From Microbacterium immunditiarum (GTDB lineage: Bacteria; Actinomycetota; Actinomycetes; Actinomycetales; Microbacteriaceae): a stretch of 64,000 nt of DNA. The notes below the pieces were generated by a model. It ran no database searches. It saw only the letters and a program-made list of their open reading frames with translations, and had not been told where the DNA came from. The position numbers and the translations under genes are program-made. Below are positions 34,705-43,547 of this stretch, one piece after another; the first letter of the stretch is position 1, and the number at the start of each line of letters is the position of its first letter. The stretch is from positions 992,001 through 1,056,000 of the forward strand of contig NZ_JACCBV010000001.1 of the NCBI RefSeq assembly GCF_013409785.1. Direction: 5' to 3'.

Positions 34705-35712
34705 TCACGCGGTGTGTGGAGGAGCGGTCGAACCGCGTACCTCGACGCGCGGCTGGAAGACCATGTCGTAGCCGGGCGCCTCGTTCCGCAGGAGAGCCGC
34801 CATGCGCCGCCAGGCCTCGACGCCCAGCTCGACGTGGGGGACGGATGCCGTCGTCAGCGGCGGCGACGAGAACTGCGCGAACGGGATGTCGTCCATGCCG
34901 GTGACCGAGATGTCGCCGGGGATCGACACACCCTGCTCGGTCAGCGCGTGCATGAGGCCGATCGCCACGAGGTCGTTGATCGCGATCGCCGCGGTCGCCC
35001 CCGTGCGCAGCACATGCGGGGCGGCGGCGATGCCGTCGGCCGACGTGACCCCGCCGTCGACGCGGTCGATCCGCACGCCGCGGTGGGAATCGGCGAAGGC
35101 GTCGAGGCCCTTGATGCGGAAGCGGTTCGAGACGCTCTTCTCGGTGCCGGCGACGTACACGATGTGCCGGTGCCCGAGGTCGTAGAGGTGCTGGGCGATG
35201 CGCTGCACGCCGGATTCGTAGTCGATTGCGAGCGACGGCGCCGACAGCACGAGGTCGGGGCGGTTGATCACGACGAGCGGCTGAAGGCTCGCGGCGAGCG
35301 TCGCGAGGCGATCGCCGGCCATGCGCGGCGCGCACAGCACGATCGCGTCGGTGCGGCGCCGGATCTCGGCCGCGAGCAGCGGCTCGTCGCTGGGGGACTC
35401 CGCCGAGTCGGCGACCAGCACTCGGTAGCCGTCGCGCGCGGCGGTCTTGCTCAGGCCCGAGAGCACGGCCTGGAACATCGGGTTCCCCAGGTCGGGCACG
35501 ACGAACGCGATCGCGTGGGTCGTGCCGAGCGCGAGCGCGCGGCCCAGGGGGCTGGGGGAGTAGCCGAGCTCGCGCGCGGCGGTCGTGACGCGCTCCGCGA
35601 CCGCCGGCTCGCCGGCGAAGCGGTCGTTCATGACGCGCGACACGGTCGCGGGCGACACGCCGGCGCGAGCGGCGACGTCCGCGATCGTCGTCAGACCCGT
35701 GCGTCGTACCAC
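34705..35712 (-). CDS. LacI-family regulator of the sugar importer
   Basis: 335 residues. HTH: LTTIADVAARAGVSPATVSRVMNDR at residues 7-31, followed by the hinge helix around GYSPSPLGRAL. The sugar-binding PBP-like domain follows (IAFVVPDLGNPMFQAVLSGL, AIAINDLVAIGLMHAL, ISVTGMDDIPFAQFSSPPLT). GTG 35712 gives the conventional N-terminus. It lies between the solute-binding gene and the permease genes and has matching operators on both sides, so it should repress the importer until the sugar is present. Confidence 0.93.
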   Translation of the reverse strand: MVRRTGLTTIADVAARAGVSPATVSRVMNDRFAGEPAVAERVTTAARELGYSPSPLGRALALGTTHAIAFVVPDLGNPMFQAVLSGLSKTAARDGYRVLVADSAESPSDEPLLAAEIRRRTDAIVLCAPRMAGDRLATLAASLQPLVVINRPDLVLSAPSLAIDYESGVQRIAQHLYDLGHRHIVYVAGTEKSVSNRFRIKGLDAFADSHRGVRIDRVDGGVTSADGIAAAPHVLRTGATAAIAINDLVAIGLMHALTEQGVSIPGDISVTGMDDIPFAQFSSPPLTTASVPHVELGVEAWRRMAALLRNEAPGYDMVFQPRVEVRGSTAPPHTA

Positions 35713-35797
35713 GTGCAGCCCCCTTCGAGCGGTGCGAGAGCCCCTGACCGGGGCAGGCGAGCGATGCCTCCGTGAACATCGTGCATCGACATCTGCC

Positions 35798-35846
35798 TTT
35801 CACAGGGTATCGTCGTCCTGTGAAATCCGAGATAGCGGTTTCACGA
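35798..35846 (+). promoter_or_regulatory. Operators before the sugar permease operon
   Basis: Two elements: a perfect 9-base inverted repeat TTTCACAGG / CCTGTGAAA with a 10-base spacer (35798-35825), and GATAGCGGTTTCACGA (35831-35846), the reverse complement of the site at 34618. The second ends 20 bases before ATG 35867. The first may belong to the lacI promoter or to another regulator. Confidence 0.6.
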
Positions 35847-35866
35847 GATGAGACGAGGAGGTCCGC

Positions 35867-36832
35867 ATGAGCAGTCTGGGCGAGCTGCGCACGATCGCGC
35901 TGAATGCCCGACGAGGCGGAGCCAGGCCCGACCCGAAGAAGGCCTACCCCGACAACAAGGCGGGGTACCTGTTCCTGCTGCCCTGGTTCGCGGGACTGCT
36001 GCTTCTCGGGATCGGCCCGATGGCCGCGTCGTTGTACCTGTCGCTGACCGACTACAACGTGCTGCATCCGCCGTTCATCAACCCACCCGACTTCGTGTGG
36101 TTCGAGAACTACATCGAGATGTTCCAGGATCCGAAGTTCTGGAACGCATTCCGCGTGACCGTCGAGTACGTGCTCGTCTCGGTGCCTCTGCAGCTCGCGT
36201 TCGCGCTCGCCCTCGCGCTGCTGCTCGATCGCGGAATGCGGGGCCTCGCGTTCTACCGCTCCGCGTTCTACCTGCCGAGCCTCCTCGGCGGCTCGGTGGC
36301 CGTCGCGATCCTCTGGCGTCAGGTCTTCGCGAAGGACGGCATCTTCAACGGGTTCCTCGGGTGGTTCGGGTTCACCGACCTGCCGGGATGGATCGGGCAT
36401 CCGGATTTCGCGCTGTGGACGATCATCGTGCTCCACATCTGGACCTTCGGATCGCCCATGGTGATCTTCCTCGCGGGGCTCCGGCAGATCCCCGACATGT
36501 ACTACGAGGCCGCCGAGATGGACGGCGCGGGTCGCCTGCGGCGGTTCTTCTCGATCACGATCCCGCTGCTGACCCCGATCATCTTCTTCAACCTCGTGCT
36601 GCAGATCATCTTCGCGTTCCAGACGTTCACGCAGGCGTACGTGGTCTCGGGCGGAACGGGCGGACCCGCCGACTCGACGATGTTCTACACGCTGTTCCTC
36701 TACCGCACGGGCTGGATCAACTACGACATGGGTACCGCGAGCGCGATGGCGTGGTTCCTGCTGATCGTGATCGGCGTGTTCACGGCGTTCAATTTCTGGT
36801 TCTCGAAGTTCTGGGTGTTCTATGACGACTGA
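35867..36832 (+). CDS. Sugar ABC importer permease (MalF type)
   Basis: 321 residues, six spans after a basic cytoplasmic N-terminus. The first span is YLFLLPWFAGLLLLGIGPMA, followed by SLYLSLTDYNVL, the characteristic CUT1 start. The coupling loop reads YYEAAEMDGAGRLRRFFSITIPLLTP (EAA motif). It pairs with the next permease, whose gene overlaps by 11 bases. No ATPase gene lies in the cluster; CUT1 systems of this kind often share a common MsmK-like ATPase encoded elsewhere. Confidence 0.94.
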   Translation: MSSLGELRTIALNARRGGARPDPKKAYPDNKAGYLFLLPWFAGLLLLGIGPMAASLYLSLTDYNVLHPPFINPPDFVWFENYIEMFQDPKFWNAFRVTVEYVLVSVPLQLAFALALALLLDRGMRGLAFYRSAFYLPSLLGGSVAVAILWRQVFAKDGIFNGFLGWFGFTDLPGWIGHPDFALWTIIVLHIWTFGSPMVIFLAGLRQIPDMYYEAAEMDGAGRLRRFFSITIPLLTPIIFFNLVLQIIFAFQTFTQAYVVSGGTGGPADSTMFYTLFLYRTGWINYDMGTASAMAWFLLIVIGVFTAFNFWFSKFWVFYDD

Positions 36833-37730
36833 AGCCGCGCCCGCACTGGCGACCGAACTCATCACGACCGGCACGGCCGAGGGCCGACGACGCCGTCCCC
36901 GTCGCGCGACGCTCAAGTCCGCGGTGAAGCACATCCTGCTCATCGGGGTCTCGCTGCTGATGCTGTATCCGCTGATCTGGCTCGTCGTGTCCAGCCTCAA
37001 GCCGAACGACGAGATCTTCCGCGACCTCAGCATCTTCACGACCGACCTGACGCTCGAGAACTACATCAGCGGGTGGAACGACCTGCAGGCGCCGTTCGGC
37101 CTGTACCTCGCCAACTCGATGGTGATCTCGGTCGGGGCGATCATCGGCAACCTGATCTCGTGCTCGCTCGCGGCGTACGCGTTCGCGCGACTGCGGTTCC
37201 GCGGCCGCAATCTCTGGTTCGCGGTCATGCTGCTCGGCATCATGCTGCCGTTCCAGGTGGTGCTGATCCCGCAGTTCGTGATCTTCCAGCAGCTCGGCTG
37301 GCTCAACACGTTCCTGCCGCTCATCGTGCCGAAGTTCCTCGCGACGGACGCGTTCTTCATCTTCCTGATGGTCCAGTTCATCCGCGCGCTCCCGACCGAG
37401 ATCTTCGAGGCCGCCAAGATCGACGGCGCCGGGCACCTGCGCATGTTCGGCCAGATCACGCTGCCGCTGATGATCCCGGCGCTCGCGACGACCGCGATCT
37501 TCACGTTCATCTGGACGTGGGGCGACTTCTTCGGGCCGCTCATCTACCTGCGTGAGCCGGGCATGTTCCCTGCGCAGGTGGCGCTCAAGGGCTTCATCGA
37601 CGCGCAGGAGGCCTCGAACTTCGGGGCGATGTTCGCGATGTCGGTCGCCTCGCTCCTGCCCCTGTTCATCGTCTTCCTCGTCGGCCAGCGATTCCTGCTG
37701 CGCGGGTTCGCGACGACGGGGATCAAATGA
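36822..37730 (+). CDS. Sugar ABC importer permease (MalG type)
   Basis: 302 residues with a basic N-terminal tail and six spans. Markers: HILLIGVSLLMLYPLIWLVV, SSLKPNDEIF, and the EAA loop ALPTEIFEAAKIDGAGHLRMFGQITLPLM. The C-terminal segment ending GQRFLLRGFATTGIK is typical. It completes the membrane part of the importer. The Gfo/Idh/MocA dehydrogenase gene follows after 61 bases. Confidence 0.94.
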   Translation: MTTEAAPALATELITTGTAEGRRRRPRRATLKSAVKHILLIGVSLLMLYPLIWLVVSSLKPNDEIFRDLSIFTTDLTLENYISGWNDLQAPFGLYLANSMVISVGAIIGNLISCSLAAYAFARLRFRGRNLWFAVMLLGIMLPFQVVLIPQFVIFQQLGWLNTFLPLIVPKFLATDAFFIFLMVQFIRALPTEIFEAAKIDGAGHLRMFGQITLPLMIPALATTAIFTFIWTWGDFFGPLIYLREPGMFPAQVALKGFIDAQEASNFGAMFAMSVASLLPLFIVFLVGQRFLLRGFATTGIK

Positions 37731-37791
37731 TCCGGATGCCGCAACCGGCGTCCGCCCGACTTCACACCGAGAGTCCACCCGAGAGAGAGTC

Positions 37792-39150
37792 ATGACCACC
37801 CGCATCCGCTATGCCCTCGTCGGCACGGGGTCGCGCGCGCAGATGTACCTCGACGCAATCACCGGCGCGCACTCCGACGTCGCCGAGCTCGTCGCGTGGG
37901 GCGACACGAATCCCGGCCGCCTCGACTGGTACGAGGAGCGCCTCACGGCCGCCGGTGCGCCCGCCCCCGCGCGCTTCGCGCCCGACGGGCTCGGTGCGGC
38001 GATCGCCGAGCACGACATCGACCGCGTGATCGTCACGTCGCCCGACTTCACGCACGCGGGCTTCGTGGTCGCGGCGCTCGAGGCCGGCGCCGACGCGATC
38101 GTCGAGAAGCCGCTCACGACGAGCGAGGCGGGCGTACGGCAGATCGCCGAGGCCGCCGAGCGCACCGGGCGGTCGGTCACGGTGACGTTCAACTACCGCT
38201 ACTCGCCGCGCAACAGCGCCCTGAAGGAGGTCATCGCGTCCGGCGCGATCGGCCCCGTGACCTCGGTCCACTTCGAGTGGGTGCTCGACACGGCGCACGG
38301 GGCCGACTACTTCCGCCGCTGGCACCGAGACAAGGCGAACTCGGGCGGCCTGCTCATCCACAAAGCGAGCCACCACTTCGACCTGGTCAACTGGTGGATC
38401 GCGGATGCCCCGACTCGCGTCTTCGCGAGCGGCGGGCTGCGCTTCTACGGTTCCGAGAACGCCGCCGCGCGCGGTCTCGGCGAGCGGCCTGCACGGGGAT
38501 CCGACGACTCCCCGTTGCGTGACGCGTTCAGCCTCGATCTGCGCGACGACCCGACGCTCAAGGGCCTGTACTACGACCAGGAGTCGCACGACGGCTACCT
38601 GCGCGACCGCGACGTGTTCGACCCGGGCATCACGATCGAAGACAACCTCGCGCTCGTGGTCGACTACGCACACGGCGCGACGATGTCGTATGCGCTCAAC
38701 GCGCACGCGCCGTGGGAGGGCTACACGGTCGCGGTCAACGGCACCGCGGGCCGCGCCGAGCTGACCGTCGTCGAGCGGGGCGCCGTGCTCCTCGACGCCG
38801 ATGGCAAGGTCGCCGTCGACCCGAGCGCACGTCCCGACGAGGTCGCGCACGAGGACGCGCGGCCGGTGTCGGAGCGCCTCGTCGTCCAGCGCCACTTCGA
38901 GCAGGCGCGCGAGGTCGGGATCCCCGAGGGCACGGGCGGCCATGGCGGCGGCGACGCGGTGCTGCTGCGCGAGGTGTTCGTCGGCCGCACCGAGGATCCG
39001 CTCGGCCGCGCCGCGTCGTGGCTCGACGGCGTGCGCTCGATGGCGGTGGGACTCGCCGGCAACCGGTCGCTCGAGACGGGGCAGCCCGTCCGCACGGCGG
39101 ACCTCGACCTCGGCCCCGCCGCCGCCGCGCTCGAGAGCGAGAGCCGATGA
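37792..39150 (+). CDS. Gfo/Idh/MocA-family oxidoreductase
   Basis: 452 residues. N-terminal Rossmann domain (IRYALVGTGSRAQMYLDAI, residues 4-22), then the nucleotide-contact EKPLTTSE motif near residue 105 and the catalytic-type histidine stretch KASHHFDLVNWWIA. The family oxidises or epimerises sugars and cyclitols with NAD(P). The extended C-terminal part (about 380-452) is longer than the minimal family. It is the first enzyme gene after the importer and probably acts on the imported sugar or an oligosaccharide end. The stop overlaps the next ATG. Confidence 0.9.
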   Translation: MTTRIRYALVGTGSRAQMYLDAITGAHSDVAELVAWGDTNPGRLDWYEERLTAAGAPAPARFAPDGLGAAIAEHDIDRVIVTSPDFTHAGFVVAALEAGADAIVEKPLTTSEAGVRQIAEAAERTGRSVTVTFNYRYSPRNSALKEVIASGAIGPVTSVHFEWVLDTAHGADYFRRWHRDKANSGGLLIHKASHHFDLVNWWIADAPTRVFASGGLRFYGSENAAARGLGERPARGSDDSPLRDAFSLDLRDDPTLKGLYYDQESHDGYLRDRDVFDPGITIEDNLALVVDYAHGATMSYALNAHAPWEGYTVAVNGTAGRAELTVVERGAVLLDADGKVAVDPSARPDEVAHEDARPVSERLVVQRHFEQAREVGIPEGTGGHGGGDAVLLREVFVGRTEDPLGRAASWLDGVRSMAVGLAGNRSLETGQPVRTADLDLGPAAAALESESR

Positions 39151-40085
39151 GCCGCATCCTGGTCACCGGAGGCGCCGGCCGGCTCGGCCGCAGCGTCGTC
39201 GCGGTGCTCGCCGATGCGGGGCATGACGTCGTGTCGGTCGATCGCGTCGAGGTGCCCGGGCTTCGGGCGGTGCAGGTCGTGCACGAGCTGACGGATGCCT
39301 CGGCCGCCGCCGCCCTGTTCCAGGAGCACCGCCCCGAAGCCGTCGTGCACCTCGCGGGCATCGCGGTTCCGTTCAGTGCTCCCGACGAGGTGACGTTCCG
39401 CACGAACACATCGCTCGCGGTCGCCGTGATCGCGGGTGCCCGCGAAGCGGGCGTCGGAGCAGTGCTCATCTCGAGCAGCCCGACCGTGATCGGCTACGGC
39501 GCGCCCGCGGGGTGGACGCCTTCCGCGCTGCCGATCGACGAGACGCACCCTGTCGCGCCCTGGAACGCATACGCGGCGGCGAAGGTCGCGATCGAAGAGC
39601 TCGTGCAGGCGGCCGTCCGCGCGGACACGCCGCTGCGGCTGGGCCTGTTCCGCCCGTGTTACGTCGTCTCGCCCGAGGAATGGGAGGGAGCGCCCACCCA
39701 GCAGGGCCACACGATCGCCGACCGCCTCGACGATCCGTCGCTCGCGGCGGTGTCGCTGTTCAACTACGTCGACGCGCGCGACGCGGGTGAGTTCGTGCTC
39801 GCGTGGCTCGCGCGGGCCGACGCCGCGCCGAACGGATCGGTGTTCTTCGTCGGCGCCCAGGACTCGCTCGTGCGCGAGCCGGTGGGCCCCGCCCTCGCGA
39901 AGCACGTGCCCGAGACGGCCGGCCTCGCGACGGCCCTCGGACCGAGCGACCCCGTGTTCTCGAGCGCGAAGGCCGAGCGACTGCTCGGGTGGCGCGCTCG
40001 CCGCTCGTGGCGCACCGAGCTCGTGACCCCACCCGAGGCCCACGCGCGCAAGGCCGCCCCCGTGACAGGAGAGACCGTTGCCTGA
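39147..40085 (+). CDS. NAD-dependent epimerase/dehydratase family, possible uronate dehydrogenase
   Basis: 312 residues of the extended SDR class: MSRILVTGGAGRLGRSVVAVL (TGxxGxxG), AVVHLAGIAVPF, and the YxxxK active site in WNAYAAAKVAIEEL. The position before KdgD, an enolase-superfamily enzyme and a semialdehyde dehydrogenase suggests uronate dehydrogenase, oxidising galacturonate or glucuronate to the aldarolactone, but known Udh proteins are shorter (about 265 residues). UDP-sugar epimerase activity cannot be excluded. Overlaps both neighbours by a few bases. Confidence 0.82.
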   Translation: MSRILVTGGAGRLGRSVVAVLADAGHDVVSVDRVEVPGLRAVQVVHELTDASAAAALFQEHRPEAVVHLAGIAVPFSAPDEVTFRTNTSLAVAVIAGAREAGVGAVLISSSPTVIGYGAPAGWTPSALPIDETHPVAPWNAYAAAKVAIEELVQAAVRADTPLRLGLFRPCYVVSPEEWEGAPTQQGHTIADRLDDPSLAAVSLFNYVDARDAGEFVLAWLARADAAPNGSVFFVGAQDSLVREPVGPALAKHVPETAGLATALGPSDPVFSSAKAERLLGWRARRSWRTELVTPPEAHARKAAPVTGETVA

Positions 40086-40992
40086 CAAGACCTTCGCCGA
40101 GGGCGTGCTGTTCTTCCCCGTGACGCCGTTCGACGCATCCGATCGCCCCGACCTCGACGTGCTGGCGACGCACGTGTCGTCCGGCGTCGATGCGGGAGCC
40201 GCCGGTGTCTTCGCCGCGTGCGGTACAGGCGAGTTCCACGCGCTGTCGGTCGGCGAGTACCGCGACGTCGTGGCGGCGTCGGTCGCCGCGGTCGGCGGGC
40301 GCGTGCCGGTCTACACCGGTGCAGGCGGACCCCTCGGCCACGCGCGCGAGGTCGCGAAGGCTGCGGCGGATGCGGGGGCCGACGGCCTGCTCGTCATGCC
40401 GCCGTACCTCGTGCAGGGGCCGCAGCACGGACTTGTCGCGTACGTCGAGGCGATCGCGGCGGCGACCGACCTGCCGCTCGTGGTCTACCACCGCGCGAAC
40501 ATGCAGCTGTCCGAGGCGACCGCCGATCGGATCGTGACCCTTCCGTCGGTCGTCGGCATCAAGGACGGCGTCGGCGACATCGCGCTCATTCAGCGGTTCG
40601 TGCTCGCCGCGGCGCGGGCCGGCCGCGACCTGGAGTTCTTCAACGGGCTCCTCACCGCCGAGCTCAGCCAGGGCGCCTACCGCGCGATCGGCGTGCCGCG
40701 CTACTCGTCGGCGGCGTTCGCGATGGCGCCCGACATCGCGATGGCGTTCTTCGACGCATACCGCGACGGCGACGACGAGCGGCAGCGGATGCTCCTCGAC
40801 GGGTTCTACGTGCCGCTCGTGCGCCTGCGCGATGAGACCCCCGGCTTCGCGGTGTCGCTCATCAAAGCGGGGCTGCGCCTCGGGGGCGTCGACGTCGGGT
40901 CCGTGCGTCCGCCGCTCGCCGACCCGACGTCCGAGCAGGAGGAGCGCCTGCGGGCCCTCCTCGAGCATGGCCGGGAGCTCATCGCGCGATGA
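40078..40992 (+). CDS. kdgD: 5-dehydro-4-deoxyglucarate dehydratase
   Basis: 304 residues of the DapA/NAL superfamily. FFPVTPFDASDRPDLDVL opens the barrel, the GTGEFHALSVGEYRDVV stretch marks the substrate loop, and the Schiff-base lysine lies in VVGIKDGVGD. The GTGEF motif and the length match KdgD, which dehydrates and decarboxylates 5-keto-4-deoxyglucarate to 2-oxoglutarate semialdehyde. The start is TTG 40078, with AGGAGAG 5 bases upstream, overlapping the previous stop. Next come the enolase-superfamily gene and the semialdehyde dehydrogenase that uses its product. Confidence 0.92.
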   Translation: MPDKTFAEGVLFFPVTPFDASDRPDLDVLATHVSSGVDAGAAGVFAACGTGEFHALSVGEYRDVVAASVAAVGGRVPVYTGAGGPLGHAREVAKAAADAGADGLLVMPPYLVQGPQHGLVAYVEAIAAATDLPLVVYHRANMQLSEATADRIVTLPSVVGIKDGVGDIALIQRFVLAAARAGRDLEFFNGLLTAELSQGAYRAIGVPRYSSAAFAMAPDIAMAFFDAYRDGDDERQRMLLDGFYVPLVRLRDETPGFAVSLIKAGLRLGGVDVGSVRPPLADPTSEQEERLRALLEHGRELIAR

Positions 40993-42065
40993 CCCACGCG
41001 ACCGCTGCACCGCCGATCGACCGCGTCGAGACTCGGCTGCTGACTCTTCCGCTCCGGCGCCCATGGGGGCATGATGTGACGGACGTCCGGGTCGTGTACG
41101 TCTCCGTGACCGACGCCGATGGAGCCACAGGGCACGGCTTCTCCTGGACCCCGTCGATCGGCGGCACCGCCGTGCGCGCGATGATCGACACCGACCTCGT
41201 CGCGTTCGCGATCGGCCGTCCCGCCGCGCCGACGTGGTGGGACGACGCGTGGCGCCACCTGCACGAAGCGGGCGGCGGAGGCGTCACGACGATCGCGCTC
41301 GCGGGGCTCGACCTCGCGCTGTGGGACCTCGTGGGGCGGCGCGCGGGCCAGAGCATCACGGATCTCCTCGGTCGCCGCCACGAGACGCTCGAGGCGTACG
41401 GCAGCGGCGTCAACCTGCACTATCCGCTCGACGAGCTCGTCGCCCAGGCCCAGCGGTGGGTCGAGGCGGGCTTCGGGGGTGTCAAGGTCAAGGTCGGCAG
41501 GCCCGATCTCGCGGAAGACGTCGACCGCCTCGCAGCTGTGCGCGAGGTCATCGGCCCCGACCGCGCCCTCATGGTCGACGCGAACCAGCGGTGGGCGCTC
41601 GACCGGGCTGTCGCCGCGGTCGAGGCTCTCGGTCCGATCGGCATCGCGTGGCTCGAGGAGCCGCTGCGCGCCGACGACCTCGCCGGCCACGTCGCGCTGC
41701 GCCGCGAGACCGGCGTGCGCATCGCGGTCGGCGAGAATCTGCACACGGAGTACCGCTTCCGCGAATTCCTCGAGGCGGATGCGGCACAGGTGCTGCAGCC
41801 GAACATCGTGCGCGTCGGCGGCATCACGCCGGCCCTGCGCATCGCGCGTGCGGTCCAGGACGCCGGCGCCGAGCTCGCGTTCCACCTGCTTCCCGAGCTG
41901 TCCGCGCCGGTCGCGTTCAGCCTCGGCACCGCGACCCGCGTCGAGGTCGTCGAGGACGCGCTGTTCACCGACCTGGGCGCGCTCGCCGCGCCGACGGGGC
42001 TCGTCGTCACCGACGGCCGCGTCGGGGGCGAGCCGACCACCGGGCTCGGCATCCGGTTCCGCTGA
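40989..42065 (+). CDS. Enolase-superfamily (mandelate racemase/muconate cycloisomerase) enzyme
   Basis: 358 residues. The barrel has the KxK base pair in GVKVKVG, metal ligands in DANQRW, EEPL and GENLH, and a late HLLPE stretch. The N-terminal capping domain covers about residues 1-120. In this operon it should supply 5-keto-4-deoxyglucarate to KdgD, either as a galactarate/glucarate dehydratase or as a galactarolactone cycloisomerase. The latter would follow directly from a uronate dehydrogenase. The choice needs assay. ATGA overlap with kdgD. Confidence 0.88.
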   Translation: MTHATAAPPIDRVETRLLTLPLRRPWGHDVTDVRVVYVSVTDADGATGHGFSWTPSIGGTAVRAMIDTDLVAFAIGRPAAPTWWDDAWRHLHEAGGGGVTTIALAGLDLALWDLVGRRAGQSITDLLGRRHETLEAYGSGVNLHYPLDELVAQAQRWVEAGFGGVKVKVGRPDLAEDVDRLAAVREVIGPDRALMVDANQRWALDRAVAAVEALGPIGIAWLEEPLRADDLAGHVALRRETGVRIAVGENLHTEYRFREFLEADAAQVLQPNIVRVGGITPALRIARAVQDAGAELAFHLLPELSAPVAFSLGTATRVEVVEDALFTDLGALAAPTGLVVTDGRVGGEPTTGLGIRFR

Positions 42066-42095
42066 CCGGCCCCACTGACTTCGAAGGAGGATCGC

Positions 42096-43547
42096 ATGAC
42101 CGACTCGACCCCCGCAGACGTCGACCGCATCGCCTCGGCGGCCGCAGAGGCGTTCACGGTGACAGTGGCGTCGACCGACGCCGAGCGCGCCGCGTGGCTG
42201 CGCGCCGTCGCCGACGAGCTCGACGCGAACGTCGACGAGCTCGTCGCGATCGCCGACCGCGAGACCGCGCTCGGTGAGACGCGCCTGCGCGGCGAAGTGG
42301 CCCGCACGACCGGGCAGCTCCGCCTCTTCGCGACGGTCGTCGAGGAGGGCTCGTACCTCGAGGCCATCATCGATCACGCAGTGCCGGATGCCGCGCCCCC
42401 GCGCCCCGATCTGCGCCGGCTGCTGCGGCCGATCGGTCCCGTGGCGGTCTTCGCGGCGTCGAACTTCCCGTTCGCGTTCTCGGTCGCCGGGGGCGACACC
42501 GCGTCGGCGCTCGCGGTCGGGTGCCCGGTCATCGTGAAGGGGCACTCGGGGCACCCCGAGCTGTCGCGCCGCACCGCTGCTCTCGTGGGGCAAGCGCTGA
42601 AGCGAGCGGGCGCCCCCGCCGGCGTCTTCGCGCTCATCGAGGGCCGCCAGGCCGGAGTCGCGCTCATCGAGCATCCGGCCATCGCCGCCGGTTCGTTCAC
42701 CGGATCGGTCGCGGGCGGGCGAGCCCTCGCCGACCGCGCCGCCGCACGACCGGCACCCATCCCGTTCTTCGGCGAGCTCGGCTCGATCAACCCGGTCGTC
42801 GTGACCGAGGCCGCGGATGCCGCGCGCGGTGGCGCGCTCGCGCAGGGCCTCGCGGGGTCGTTCCAGCTCGGGTCGGGGCAGTTCTGCACCAAGCCCGGCC
42901 TCGTGTTCGTTCCCGAGGGGTCCGTCGTGGAGTCGGCGCTGCCCGCGCATGTCGGTCCGGCCGCGCACCGCCTGCTGACGGACGCCATCGACCGCGGCTT
43001 CCACCACGGTCTCGAGCACCTCGCGGCTGTGCCGGGCGTCGAGCTCGTCGCGCAGGCGCCGGCGGCAGACGACGGCGTGCCGCAGCCGCTCGTGTACGCG
43101 GTGTCGCTCGACACGTTCGCCACGCACCTCGAGACGCTCTCGGCCGAGGTGTTCGGACCGGTCACGCTCCTCGTGCGCTACGGGTCGGCCGCTGACCTGC
43201 CCGCCGTGCTCTCGCAGCTCGAGGGGAGCCTCACGGCGACGATCCACGCGGAGGACTCCGACGACGTGACCCCCGCGCTCGACGTGCTGGCCGCCCGCGC
43301 CGGTCGCATCCTCTTCTCGGGCTGGCCCACCGGCGTCGCGGTCACGTGGTCGCAGCACCACGGCGGACCTTGGCCCGCGACGACGTCGCAGCACACGTCC
43401 GTCGGGGCGACGGCGGCACGGCGCTTCCAGCGGCCCATCGCCTACCAGGACGCCCCTGAGCGCGTGCTCCCGCCGGCGCTCCTGGACGCGAACCCCCTCC
43501 GGATCCCGCGCCGCGTCGACGGCGTGCTGCAGCTGGCTACGCCCTGA
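42096..43547 (+). CDS. Aldehyde dehydrogenase, 2-oxoglutarate semialdehyde type
   Basis: 483 residues. Catalytic Glu in PFFGELGSINPVVV and Cys in GSGQFCTKPG, with the cofactor-binding stretch GPVAVFAASNFPFAFSVAGGDTASALAVG. The GELGSINP form and the AASNFPFAFS cofactor region are those of NADP-preferring 2-oxoglutarate-semialdehyde (2,5-dioxopentanoate) dehydrogenases. It finishes the route to 2-oxoglutarate. AAGGAGG lies 6 bases before the ATG. Its end overlaps the convergent GH43-like gene by 11 bases. Confidence 0.92.
   Translation: MTDSTPADVDRIASAAAEAFTVTVASTDAERAAWLRAVADELDANVDELVAIADRETALGETRLRGEVARTTGQLRLFATVVEEGSYLEAIIDHAVPDAAPPRPDLRRLLRPIGPVAVFAASNFPFAFSVAGGDTASALAVGCPVIVKGHSGHPELSRRTAALVGQALKRAGAPAGVFALIEGRQAGVALIEHPAIAAGSFTGSVAGGRALADRAAARPAPIPFFGELGSINPVVVTEAADAARGGALAQGLAGSFQLGSGQFCTKPGLVFVPEGSVVESALPAHVGPAAHRLLTDAIDRGFHHGLEHLAAVPGVELVAQAPAADDGVPQPLVYAVSLDTFATHLETLSAEVFGPVTLLVRYGSAADLPAVLSQLEGSLTATIHAEDSDDVTPALDVLAARAGRILFSGWPTGVAVTWSQHHGGPWPATTSQHTSVGATAARRFQRPIAYQDAPERVLPPALLDANPLRIPRRVDGVLQLATP

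Noticed and set aside
33172..37730. Missing ATPase as a sign of a broken CUT1 importer
   Set aside because: Such sugar importers in actinobacteria often share one ATPase encoded elsewhere; all three present components look intact.
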